Source: Polyangiaceae bacterium
GTDB lineage: Bacteria; Myxococcota_A; Polyangia; Polyangiales; Polyangiaceae
Assembly: GCA_016719945.1 (NCBI GenBank)
Contig: JADJYE010000019.1
Span: 1 to 64,000, forward strand
Reading direction: 5' to 3'
Length of the DNA: 64,000 bases
The stretch's first letter is position 1. Each line of letters starts with the position of its first letter. Below the pieces are notes generated by a model. It did no database searches and had not been told where the DNA came from. It worked only from the letters and a program-made list of their open reading frames with translations. Positions 1 through 7,440 of the stretch are shown piece by piece. A program made the position numbers and the translations under genes.

Positions 1-1262
1 CTGGCCGAGCGAAAGTCGATCACGGTGTGGATGCGCGCGCTGGTGACGCGGTGGTTGCCCTTCACGATCCCCTCGGCGTAGATGCTGAAGACGCGCGACT
101 CGGTCGTGATCGCCCGCTGCACCGCTTTGGTGTTCGCGAACTGGACCGGCTCGAGGCCGAGCGCCGTGAACAGCGGGCCGATGCCCTTGCCCTTTCCCTG
201 CATCGCCCGCACGAAGGACCTCGGCGTCGGGAACATGGGCAAGCCCTGGGAGATCTGTTTGCCGAGCGAGAGCGCGGTGAGGAACGTCGACATCTGCTCG
301 ACGTCGTTGCACATCAGCGCGTCGGGGGCGTGCGAGCAGACGAGCGCGAGCAGCGTCTGCTCGTTCGCGGAGTTGACGTTCAGCTTGCCGCCGCCCCACA
401 CGGTGAGGGTGCGCTTCGAAGGGTCGGTCGGGTCGGGGTCGACGAAGTTTGCCCAGAAGTCGTCCGACACGCCGCGCACGAGCCGCAGCTCCTCGACCGA
501 GTCGTAAGGCGCGTTCTTGCGCAGGTAGGGGAGGCCGAGCGTCTGGTAGTAGTTGTCCTCCGGGCCCTCGGTCGTCTTGCTCGAGCTGTCCGTGAGATCG
601 CAGCGCGCGGAGACCTCGTCGAAGTCCGACCAGTCGATGATCGCGGAGCAGATCGTGGGCTGATCGGAGTGCTGCCCGTCGGCGTCCTCGTTCTCGAAGA
701 ACTCGTTGTAGACCGACTGCCCGAACAAACCGAGCAGCCGCTGACCGACGTCGCGCGCGCTCTTGGGGTCGCCGGCGGCGGAGGCGTTGATGTTGATGAG
801 CCCCTCCTCGGCGACGACGTACGGGTATTTGAACGAGCCACCGGACAGGCCGAGGTTCTTGCCCGAGTCGAGCGAAACTCCCGTCACCTCGCGGAATTTC
901 CCGCTCTCCGCGGCGTCGTTGAACGGCGCCAGCACGAGCTCGGTGTACTCCCACACCGCGATCTGGGAGAGCGGCCTCTTGAGGGCGGCCTGCGCGAGCG
1001 GATCGATCGCCTTGCGCACGATCGGCTCGGTGGAGATCAGCAGGCGCGTGAGGTTGATCGAGCTGCGCGCGTAGTACTCGGCCTTGAGACCGTCGCGGTC
1101 GGCCATGGTCGCGGCCATGGTGGAGGCGGTGCGCTCCTGGAGCTCGGTCGCGAAGACGGTCAAGATGACCAGCGCGCCGAGCACCAGCACCAGGGCGACG
1201 CCTCTGCGCCCCCGAGCGCGGCGCCTGCGCAGCTTCACCTTGATCTGCTCGTAGGGCGTCAT
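1..1262 (-). CDS. gspK: T2SS minor pseudopilin GspK (3' end outside window)
   Basis: GspK is the large minor pseudopilin that, with GspI and GspJ, caps the periplasmic pseudopilus of the type II secretion system. At least 420 residues are visible; the C-terminus lies beyond the left edge. The N-terminus has an Arg-rich stretch followed by RRGVALVLVLGALVILTVFA, a prepilin-peptidase-type site (Gly-1) and hydrophobic helix lacking Glu+5, which is the known GspK pattern. Two family landmarks follow: EEGLININ-ASAAG near residue 150 and a helix-hairpin-helix-like region (GGGKLNVNSANEQTLLAL) near residue 300. The ATG at 1262 lies 2 bp after the gspJ stop. It is last of the visible gsp run; gspL, gspM and gspN, if present, would be off-window. 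Confidence 0.9.
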   Translation of the reverse strand, partial: MTPYEQIKVKLRRRRARGRRGVALVLVLGALVILTVFATELQERTASTMAATMADRDGLKAEYYARSSINLTRLLISTEPIVRKAIDPLAQAALKRPLSQIAVWEYTELVLAPFNDAAESGKFREVTGVSLDSGKNLGLSGGSFKYPYVVAEEGLININASAAGDPKSARDVGQRLLGLFGQSVYNEFFENEDADGQHSDQPTICSAIIDWSDFDEVSARCDLTDSSSKTTEGPEDNYYQTLGLPYLRKNAPYDSVEELRLVRGVSDDFWANFVDPDPTDPSKRTLTVWGGGKLNVNSANEQTLLALVCSHAPDALMCNDVEQMSTFLTALSLGKQISQGLPMFPTPRSFVRAMQGKGKGIGPLFTALGLEPVQFANTKAVQRAITTESRVFSIYAEGIVKGNHRVTSARIHTVIDFRSA

Positions 1263-1264
1263 GC

Positions 1265-2005
1265 TCAGGGCTCCGGGGGGGTGAGGCCGAGGCCCTCGGG
1301 CAGGCCGAAGACGAGCGGCCCGCGAAGCGCGATCGGGACCTTCGTGACGAAGCGGTACGGGGGGCCGGGCAGGCTGCGCGCGATCGCGAGCTCGATCCTC
1401 ACGTAGCGGGGGAGCCGCTCGAACTGCTCCGCCGAGCTGTCCCAGTGGTCGAGCCAATCGCCGGTCGCGCCGTCGAGGTACGAGAGATCGAACTCGACGA
1501 TGTCCTCGGCCAGCACCTGCGAGACGCCGCCCGTGGTCGGCTCCATGTCGATGACGGCGGACTCGCGCCGCGCCAGATCGCGCGTGCTGCGATCGCCCTC
1601 GGCCTGCCTCGCCTTCGACCCGGTCGTCACGAAGTACGACAGCTCGTTCTGATCGGACTCGTGCGACCCGAAGCCGAGCCGCCGGTGGGAGAACGAGGTG
1701 AAGTCGAGGCGGTCGCCGGTCGCGCCCCCGTCGGTCCCTCGGAAGATCGTCTGGCTGACCTGGAGCCCCGGGTTGAGCAGCGGCCGATGCATCGACAGGA
1801 ACGACGACTGGACCTCACGCGCCATGCGGCTGATCGCGGAGCGGCCTTGGAAGAAGCGCTCGCTCGCGCCGTCGACGCCCGCGCGGGTGCGGCGCATGGC
1901 GTCGAACGACCCGTACACCAGGCTCGCGACGAGCCCGAGGATGGCGAGCGCGACCAGCACCTCGATCAGGGTGATGCCTCGACGCGCGCGGCGCGGGGGC
2001 TTCAC
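1265..2005 (-). CDS. gspJ: T2SS minor pseudopilin GspJ
   Basis: GspJ is a minor pseudopilin of the T2SS pseudopilus tip, processed and N-methylated by the prepilin peptidase in the inner membrane. The 246-residue product starts with a short basic leader and the type III signal RRGITLIEVLVALAILG (Gly-1, Glu+5), then a globular domain rich in beta strands, usual GspJ length being about 200-240. The start chosen is GTG at 2005, overlapping the gspI stop by 4 bp (GTGA), because the reading frame further upstream only shadows gspI. Position between gspI and gspK matches the canonical order. Confidence 0.9.
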   Translation of the reverse strand: MKPPRRARRGITLIEVLVALAILGLVASLVYGSFDAMRRTRAGVDGASERFFQGRSAISRMAREVQSSFLSMHRPLLNPGLQVSQTIFRGTDGGATGDRLDFTSFSHRRLGFGSHESDQNELSYFVTTGSKARQAEGDRSTRDLARRESAVIDMEPTTGGVSQVLAEDIVEFDLSYLDGATGDWLDHWDSSAEQFERLPRYVRIELAIARSLPGPPYRFVTKVPIALRGPLVFGLPEGLGLTPPEP

Positions 2006-2718
2006 TCCTCCTCCTCCGTCTCGATCAGGCCGCCCATGTTGGCGCCGATGCCGGCCTCTTGGGACGAGACCACCCACTGCTCGAGCTCCGTCTTGTACTC
2101 CTTGCGACCCTCGAACCAGCTGACGCGCACGGTGATCTTGCGGGTGCCGGCCTCGAAGATCGCCTTCAGATCCGGGTACACGACCCGCATCGCGAGCGCC
2201 GCGATGCCGTCGGACATGCCGTCGGCGCCGCCCAGGTAAGCCTCGGCGATGCCCCCGAGGTCGCCGTTCTTCTCCATCGCCGTCGCGCCGGTCTTCATGA
2301 AGCCGAGCGCGGCCGCGCCTGGGGCCGCGCCGGCTCCCGGGCCGCCGATTCCACCGCCGAACAGGCTCGGACCGCTGCCGAAGTCGAGCTCGGCCTCGAG
2401 GTCGAGCTCGCCGAAGTTCGGCTGGGGAAACTCGACCTTGGCGACCGTCCACGTGCAGGTCATCTCGGTGTCGGTCAGGCCCTCGCAGCAGGGGCCGCTC
2501 TCCTCTTGGTCGGTGGGCGGCAGGCCGTTCTGCTCGACGTCCCACTCGACCTCGCTCATCTTACAGCGCGCGAGGCTGGTTGCCTCGTTCTGGTGGCGCA
2601 CGTGCTTAATGCTGGCGAAACTCACCCACTGCGACAAGAAGATCGCGATCACGCCGATACCCAGGATCGCGACCGCGACCAACACCTCGATCAGCGTGAA
2701 GCCTCTGCGCGCGCTCAT
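2002..2718 (-). CDS. gspI: T2SS minor pseudopilin GspI
   Basis: GspI is the minor pseudopilin that nucleates the GspI-J-K tip complex. The 238-residue product opens with MSARRGFTLIEVLVAVAIL, a textbook prepilin cleavage/methylation site. It is longer than typical GspI (about 120 residues): the middle (about residues 95-140) holds a Gly/Pro/Ala-rich insertion (GGGIGGPGAGAAPGAAALG) and an extra segment before the C-terminal strands (TRKITVRVSWFEGRKEYKTE) that resemble the end of ordinary GspI. It overlaps gspH by 4 bp and gspJ by 4 bp, implying translational coupling. Confidence 0.87.
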   Translation of the reverse strand: MSARRGFTLIEVLVAVAILGIGVIAIFLSQWVSFASIKHVRHQNEATSLARCKMSEVEWDVEQNGLPPTDQEESGPCCEGLTDTEMTCTWTVAKVEFPQPNFGELDLEAELDFGSGPSLFGGGIGGPGAGAAPGAAALGFMKTGATAMEKNGDLGGIAEAYLGGADGMSDGIAALAMRVVYPDLKAIFEAGTRKITVRVSWFEGRKEYKTELEQWVVSSQEAGIGANMGGLIETEEEE

Positions 2719-3512
2719 CGGCCCGGATCCTCCACCTCGGACGCGTCGCTCTCGTCGAGCGGCTTCGGCGCGTCGGCGCGCCCGCCCAGGATCTTCGCCT
2801 TGCCCGTGAGCGGTGAGACCAGGATCGTCATGAACCCGGTCTTGTCCTCCTCCGTCACGCCGGCGATCCGCAGCTGGATGGACGCGTTCTCGGTCTGGCC
2901 CCCCGGAAAGAAGTAGAGGAACGCCTTGCCGTCGCGCACGGGCACCGGCTGGTGCTCGACGTCGATCTGCCAGAACTGGATCTTGCTGGGGAGGGCGACC
3001 GGGGTCGGCTTGTCGTCGTCGTCCTGCGCCTCCTCCTCGTCACGGGTCCTCACGCCCGCCCCGCGGCGGAGATCCACCGGCTCGAAGGTCGCTGGCGGCG
3101 CTCTGACAGCGGAGGCCCCCGCTGCGTCCCGCGCGAGATCCTCGGCGGTGTCGGCGGCGTCTCCGCTCAGGGAGCCCTTCTTGATCATGTGCCGATCGGG
3201 GGTCTCCTCCATGGCGATGGTCGACCCGCCGAAGTCGAAGACCAGCCGCACGACGCGCCCGGCCGCGGTCGCCCGCGCGTAGGCGACGCGCACGGCGGCC
3301 GCCACGCGCGTCGACGCCTGCCGGAGCTGCGCCGAGCCAGAGCCGCTCAACGAAGAGATGGCGATGCCCATCACCACGGCGACCAGGGCGACGACGACCA
3401 GGATCTCGATCAGCGTGACGCCCCGCCGACCGACGCTTCCCCTCGAGCTCCCGCGCGGACGCCTGCGCGGGTAGGCGCTGGCGGCGAGGGGGAGGGGGGC
3501 TCGGGTGGTCAT
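2715..3512 (-). CDS. gspH: T2SS minor pseudopilin GspH
   Basis: GspH is a minor pseudopilin linking the pseudopilus tip to the GspG shaft. I chose the ATG at 3512 (265 residues), 13 bp after the gspG stop. About 37 basic residues precede the type III signal RRGVTLIEILVVVALVAVVM, an unusually long leader; a later in-frame start could also be used. The globular part begins with a GspH-like strand region (AAVRVAYARATAAGRVVRLV) and carries an acidic, probably disordered insertion near residues 120-180 (DLARDAAG to EEEAQDDDDK). Family assignment rests on the signal, the RVAYARA segment and the gene order. Confidence 0.83.
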   Translation of the reverse strand: MTTRAPLPLAASAYPRRRPRGSSRGSVGRRGVTLIEILVVVALVAVVMGIAISSLSGSGSAQLRQASTRVAAAVRVAYARATAAGRVVRLVFDFGGSTIAMEETPDRHMIKKGSLSGDAADTAEDLARDAAGASAVRAPPATFEPVDLRRGAGVRTRDEEEAQDDDDKPTPVALPSKIQFWQIDVEHQPVPVRDGKAFLYFFPGGQTENASIQLRIAGVTEEDKTGFMTILVSPLTGKAKILGGRADAPKPLDESDASEVEDPGR

Positions 3513-3525
3513 GGGGTCTCGGCCG

Positions 3526-3966
3526 TCACATCTCGGCGATCTTCTTGATCTGCGCCTTGCTCGTGTCGTCTCGCACGTCGTCCCCGGTGCCCTCTTGGCC
3601 GTCGGGGCCGAACGACACCGCATGGACGTCGCCCTCGTCGCACAGCACCTTGTAGGGCTTGCCCCACGGGTCGTCGGTCTTCTTCGCGTCGAGCTTCTTG
3701 GCGTCCGCCAGCTCCTTCACCTGCGGGCACTCGCCGGCGTCGGCCTCGGCCTGGTAGAGCTCGGCCGCCTGGCGCACGGCCTCGGCGCCGACCTTTGCGG
3801 ACTCGATGCGTGCCTTCTTGAACTGGGGGAAGACCAGCAGCGTGGCGCCGCCCGCGATGACGGCCATGATCGCGACGACGATCAGCACCTCGACGAGCGT
3901 CACGCCGCGGCGCGCTCGCCTCTTCTCCGCTCGCGCCCTGAGCCTCAGCAAGAATTGTTCAGACAT
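3526..3966 (-). CDS. gspG: T2SS major pseudopilin GspG
   Basis: GspG is the major subunit of the T2SS pseudopilus, assembled in the inner membrane and periplasm. The 146-residue product has a 21-residue basic leader, then RRGVTLVEVLIVVAIMAVIA with Gly-1 and Glu+5. The C-terminal half keeps the GspG fold marks: DPWGKPYKVLC, then SFGPDGQEGTGDDV, equivalent to the calcium-binding loop of the family. ATG at 3966 gives the shortest plausible leader; in-frame ATGs at 3981 and 3987 are alternatives. It is preceded by a GspG paralogue lacking a prepilin signal (3993-4403). Confidence 0.92.
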   Translation of the reverse strand: MSEQFLLRLRARAEKRRARRGVTLVEVLIVVAIMAVIAGGATLLVFPQFKKARIESAKVGAEAVRQAAELYQAEADAGECPQVKELADAKKLDAKKTDDPWGKPYKVLCDEGDVHAVSFGPDGQEGTGDDVRDDTSKAQIKKIAEM

Positions 3967-3992
3967 AGCGTCCCTCTCCATCCCCATAACCT

Positions 3993-4403
3993 TTACTCCA
4001 CTCGATCCAATCCGCCGAACGCGCCGTCCGGGCCGTCGCTCATCAGGTCGTAGCCCTGCGTGTTGGTGAACCCGGGGCACAGCAAGCGCAGCTCGCGTCC
4101 CCACGCGTCCTTCGGGTCGAACGCGATGTACCCCTCGGCCTTCAAGGCGGCCAAGTCGGCCGGGCACTTGCCCTGGTGATCTGCGCGGTACTTGTCGACG
4201 CCCTTGGCGACGACCCCGATCGTCGCGCGCGTGAGGCGGACGCCGATCGTGCGGCGCTCGCGCACCCCGAGGACCACGAACAGGCCGACGAAGAACGCGA
4301 ACGCGAAGAAGATGCGGGCGCGGCTGAGGCCGAGACGCCGCACGAACGAGCCGGGGCGCTCCCAGGGGAAGAAGATGGTCTGCTCGCGCGCCTTCCTCCT
4401 CAT
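3993..4403 (-). CDS. GspG-like membrane protein without prepilin cleavage motif
   Basis: This 136-residue protein sits between gspF and gspG. Its C-terminal half parallels GspG residue for residue in spirit: YRADHQGKCPADL resembles YQAEADAGECPQV, DAWGRELRLLC resembles DPWGKPYKVLC, and SDGPDGAFGG resembles the GPDG calcium loop. The N-terminus differs: a basic cytoplasmic stretch, then one membrane helix (about residues 31-47, IFFAFAFFVGLFVVLGV) with no Gly/Glu+5 processing site. By inference it is an unprocessed, permanently anchored pseudopilin-like protein, perhaps an assembly-platform adaptor. The gap to gspF is 3 bp, so it is co-transcribed. Confidence 0.75.
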   Translation of the reverse strand: MRRKAREQTIFFPWERPGSFVRRLGLSRARIFFAFAFFVGLFVVLGVRERRTIGVRLTRATIGVVAKGVDKYRADHQGKCPADLAALKAEGYIAFDPKDAWGRELRLLCPGFTNTQGYDLMSDGPDGAFGGLDRVE

Positions 4404-4406
4404 GCG

Positions 4407-5633
4407 TCAGCCCGCGAAGTTGCTCATCGAGATGAGCGGCATGAGGATGGAGAACGCGATGAACGCGACCGCGCCGCCCATGACCACGATCATGAGCGGC
4501 TCGAGCAGGCTGGTCAGCACCTGAACGCGGGTCTCGACGGCGGAGTCGTAGGCGATCGCCACGTTCTCGAGCATGTTCTCGAGCTGGCCGCTCTTCTCGC
4601 CGATCGCGATCATGTGGGTCACGATGGGCGGGAAGCGCTTCGAGCGCTTGAGCGGATCGGCGATGGTCTGCCCCTCGCGGATGTTGGAGATCGCGTCGGC
4701 GACGACCTTCTCGAGGACCGCGTTGTCGAGGACGTTCTTCACGATGTCCATCGCCGACAGCAGGTTCACGCCCGCGGCGAGCAGCGTCGCCAGGGTGCGC
4801 GAGAAGCGCGCGATGGCGAGCATCGAGAAGAGCGAGCCGAAGACCGGCACCCTGAGCAAAAACCCGTGCCAGTTTAGCCGACCCTGCTCGGTCTTCTTCC
4901 AGCGCACGAAGCCGTAGATGGTGCCGCCGAGGACCATCGCCAGCAGCCACCAGTAGCTGCCCATCGTCTCGCTCGTGAAGATGAGCAGGCGGGTGTACCA
5001 GGGCAGCACCTGATCCATCGACTCGAACGTCGTGATCAGGTTCGGCACGACGGCGATCATCAGCACGCTGATGAGCAGCGTGCCGATCACCGCCATCAGC
5101 GCCGGGTACGCCATCGCGGCGGAGACCTTGCCCTTCAGCTTGGCCTGGTTCTCCATGAACAGCGTCACGCGCTCGAGGACCGACTCGAGCGTGCCGGAGG
5201 CCTCGCCCGCGCGCACCATGTTCACGTACAGCGGGCGGAAGATCTTCGGGTGGCTCTCGAGCGCCTTGGCGAAGCTCGTGCCTTCCTTCACCTGCTCGCG
5301 GATGTTCGTGAGCGCGCGCTTGAGCATCGGCTTCTCGACCTGCTCGATCAGCGCGTTGAGCGACTCGAACAGCGGGATGCCGGCGCGCAGCAGCGTGGCG
5401 AGCTGCCGCGTCATCACCGCGATGTCGCCGGTGCTGGGGCTCGAGAAGAACTCGAAGATCTTGATGTCGCGCTTCTCGCGCTCCTTGGCCGCGCGCTCCT
5501 CCGTCGCGCTCGTCAGCAAGATGCCGTCTTTGCGGAGCGAGGCGCGCAGCGTCTTCGGGTTGTCCGCGTCCCGGACGCCCTTCGTCGGCTTGCCCGAGCC
5601 GATCAGGATCCCGCGGTATTCGAAGACGGCCAC
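4407..5633 (-). CDS. gspF: T2SS inner-membrane platform protein GspF
   Basis: GspF is the polytopic inner-membrane protein that couples the GspE ATPase to pseudopilus growth. The 408-residue length matches the family. It starts MAVFEYRGILIGSGKPTKGV, has two T2SSF cytoplasmic helical domains (about residues 70-195 and 270-395) each ending in the repeat-type motif (TGDIAVMTRQLATLLRAGIP; then FSRTLATLLAAGVNLLSAM), and membrane segments near residues 170-190, 220-245 and 378-400. It lies 10 bp after gspE and 3 bp before the GspG-like gene. Confidence 0.94.
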   Translation of the reverse strand: MAVFEYRGILIGSGKPTKGVRDADNPKTLRASLRKDGILLTSATEERAAKEREKRDIKIFEFFSSPSTGDIAVMTRQLATLLRAGIPLFESLNALIEQVEKPMLKRALTNIREQVKEGTSFAKALESHPKIFRPLYVNMVRAGEASGTLESVLERVTLFMENQAKLKGKVSAAMAYPALMAVIGTLLISVLMIAVVPNLITTFESMDQVLPWYTRLLIFTSETMGSYWWLLAMVLGGTIYGFVRWKKTEQGRLNWHGFLLRVPVFGSLFSMLAIARFSRTLATLLAAGVNLLSAMDIVKNVLDNAVLEKVVADAISNIREGQTIADPLKRSKRFPPIVTHMIAIGEKSGQLENMLENVAIAYDSAVETRVQVLTSLLEPLMIVVMGGAVAFIAFSILMPLISMSNFAG

Positions 5634-5643
5634 GTCGGTCCCT

Positions 5644-7428
5644 CTACTCGTCCACCAGGACGTCCTCTTGGGTCGCCGCGAGGACCTCCTCGACCGTCGT
5701 CATGCCGTTGATGACCTTGCGCGCTCCGTCGTCGCGGAGCGTGTCCATGCCGGCCTGCAGTGCTGCGCGCTTGATCGACACCGCGTCGGCGTTCTTGAGG
5801 ATGAGCGAGCCGACGGCGTCGTCGACCAACATGAGCTCATAGATGCCGCGCCGGCCGAGGAAGCCCTTGTTGGCGCACGCCTCGCACCCGCCGGGCTTGT
5901 GGAACACGATGGGGTCGGGCATCTCTTGGCCGACGTACCGGTACTCGTGCTCGTGTACGGCGTATTTGCCCTTGAGGGCGCGGCGCTGCTTCTTGCCGAG
6001 GCGTTCGCGGTCGAGGCCCAGCTGGGTGAGCTCGTACGCCGTCGGCGTGTACGGGATCTTGCAGTGGGGACACAGCATGCGGACCAGCCGCTGGGCGAGC
6101 ACGCCGATGACGCTGGAGCGAACGAGGAAGGGCTCGATCTCCATCTCGACCAGGCGCGTGACGGCGCTCGCGGCGTCGTTCGTGTGCAGGGTCGAGAGCA
6201 CGAGGTGACCCGTCAGCGACGCGTGGATCGCGATATCGGCCGTCTCCTTGTCGCGGATCTCGCCGACCATGACCACGTCGGGGTCTTGGCGGAGGAAGGC
6301 GCGCAGCGCGCTCGCGAACGTGAGCCCGATCGACGGCTGCACGTGCACCTGGTGCAGCCCCCCGATCTCGTACTCGACCGGGTCCTCGGCGGTGAGGATG
6401 TTGACGTTCGGCTTGTTGATGCGGTTGAGGCAGCCGTACAGCGTGGTGGTCTTGCCGCTGCCCGTCGGGCCGGTGACCAGCACGATGCCGTCGGGCCGGT
6501 TGATGAGGTCGTCCATCATCCGGAACTCGCGGTACGCGAAGCCGAGCTCCTCGAGGCTGAGCAGGACGCTCGTCTTCTGCAGGATACGCATCACGATCCG
6601 CTCGAAGCCGCGCGAGGTCGGCACGGTCGAGACGCGGATGTCGACGCTCTTGCCGGCGATCTTGAGGGTGATGCGGCCGTCCTGCGGGAGCCGCTTCTCG
6701 GCGATGTTCAGCGACGCCATGATCTTCACGCGCGCCACGATGTTCGCCATGAACTGCTTGCTGGCCCGGCGCACGATGTAGAGCTCGCCGTCGATGCGGT
6801 AGCGCACGACGACCTCGCGCTCCTCCGGCTCGATGTGGATGTCGCTCGCGCGCTCGCGGACCGCCTGCGCGAACAGGCCGTTGACCCAGGCGATGATCGG
6901 CGCCTCGTCGTCGGAGTCGATGATGTCGACGACGTTGTCCTCCTCGTTGGCCTGATCGCCCTCGAGGTTTCCGCCGGTCTCCTTGCGCTCCCAGACGCGG
7001 TTGATCGCGTCGAGCACGACCTCGCCCGTCGCCACCGCGAGCTCGACCGGCTTGCCGAAGATCGCGCGCACGTCGTCGATCGCCGTCACCTCGAGCGGGT
7101 CCGCCGTCACGCAGTAGACGACGCCGTTCTGCTCGGCGAGCGGCAGGATCTTGTGCTGCTTCGCGTACGTGATCGGGATCTTGCCGGCGATCTCGTCGGG
7201 GATCGCGTCGACGTCGATCTTCTGCAGGAAGTGCAGGCCGTACTCCTCCGCGAGCGCGAGCGCGATCGCGCGCTCGTCGGTCACCTTGTTGGTGACCAGC
7301 AGCTCGACCAGGCCCTGGCCCTTCTCGCGCACCGACTGCACGAGCGGCGCGAGGCGGTCGGCCGCCAACACGCCTCGCTTGACGAGGATCTCGCCGAGAA
7401 ATTCGCTGTGGGCGTGGAGAGCTGCCAT
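5644..7428 (-). CDS. gspE: T2SS assembly ATPase GspE
   Basis: GspE is the cytoplasmic hexameric ATPase powering T2SS pseudopilus assembly. At 594 residues it has an N-terminal MshEN/T2SSE_N domain (about residues 1-150), then the ATPase core. Walker A is GPTGSGKTTTLYG near residue 318, the Asp box DPVEYEIGG follows, Walker B includes RQDPDVVMVGEIRD, and the His box is TGHLVLSTLHTNDA. A zinc-binding CxxC pair (LCPHC near 450, CEAC near 514) marks it as GspE rather than PilT. The ATG at 7428 lies 12 bp after the gspD stop. Confidence 0.95.
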   Translation of the reverse strand: MAALHAHSEFLGEILVKRGVLAADRLAPLVQSVREKGQGLVELLVTNKVTDERAIALALAEEYGLHFLQKIDVDAIPDEIAGKIPITYAKQHKILPLAEQNGVVYCVTADPLEVTAIDDVRAIFGKPVELAVATGEVVLDAINRVWERKETGGNLEGDQANEEDNVVDIIDSDDEAPIIAWVNGLFAQAVRERASDIHIEPEEREVVVRYRIDGELYIVRRASKQFMANIVARVKIMASLNIAEKRLPQDGRITLKIAGKSVDIRVSTVPTSRGFERIVMRILQKTSVLLSLEELGFAYREFRMMDDLINRPDGIVLVTGPTGSGKTTTLYGCLNRINKPNVNILTAEDPVEYEIGGLHQVHVQPSIGLTFASALRAFLRQDPDVVMVGEIRDKETADIAIHASLTGHLVLSTLHTNDAASAVTRLVEMEIEPFLVRSSVIGVLAQRLVRMLCPHCKIPYTPTAYELTQLGLDRERLGKKQRRALKGKYAVHEHEYRYVGQEMPDPIVFHKPGGCEACANKGFLGRRGIYELMLVDDAVGSLILKNADAVSIKRAALQAGMDTLRDDGARKVINGMTTVEEVLAATQEDVLVDE

Positions 7429-7440
7429 CCGGGACCTCGG

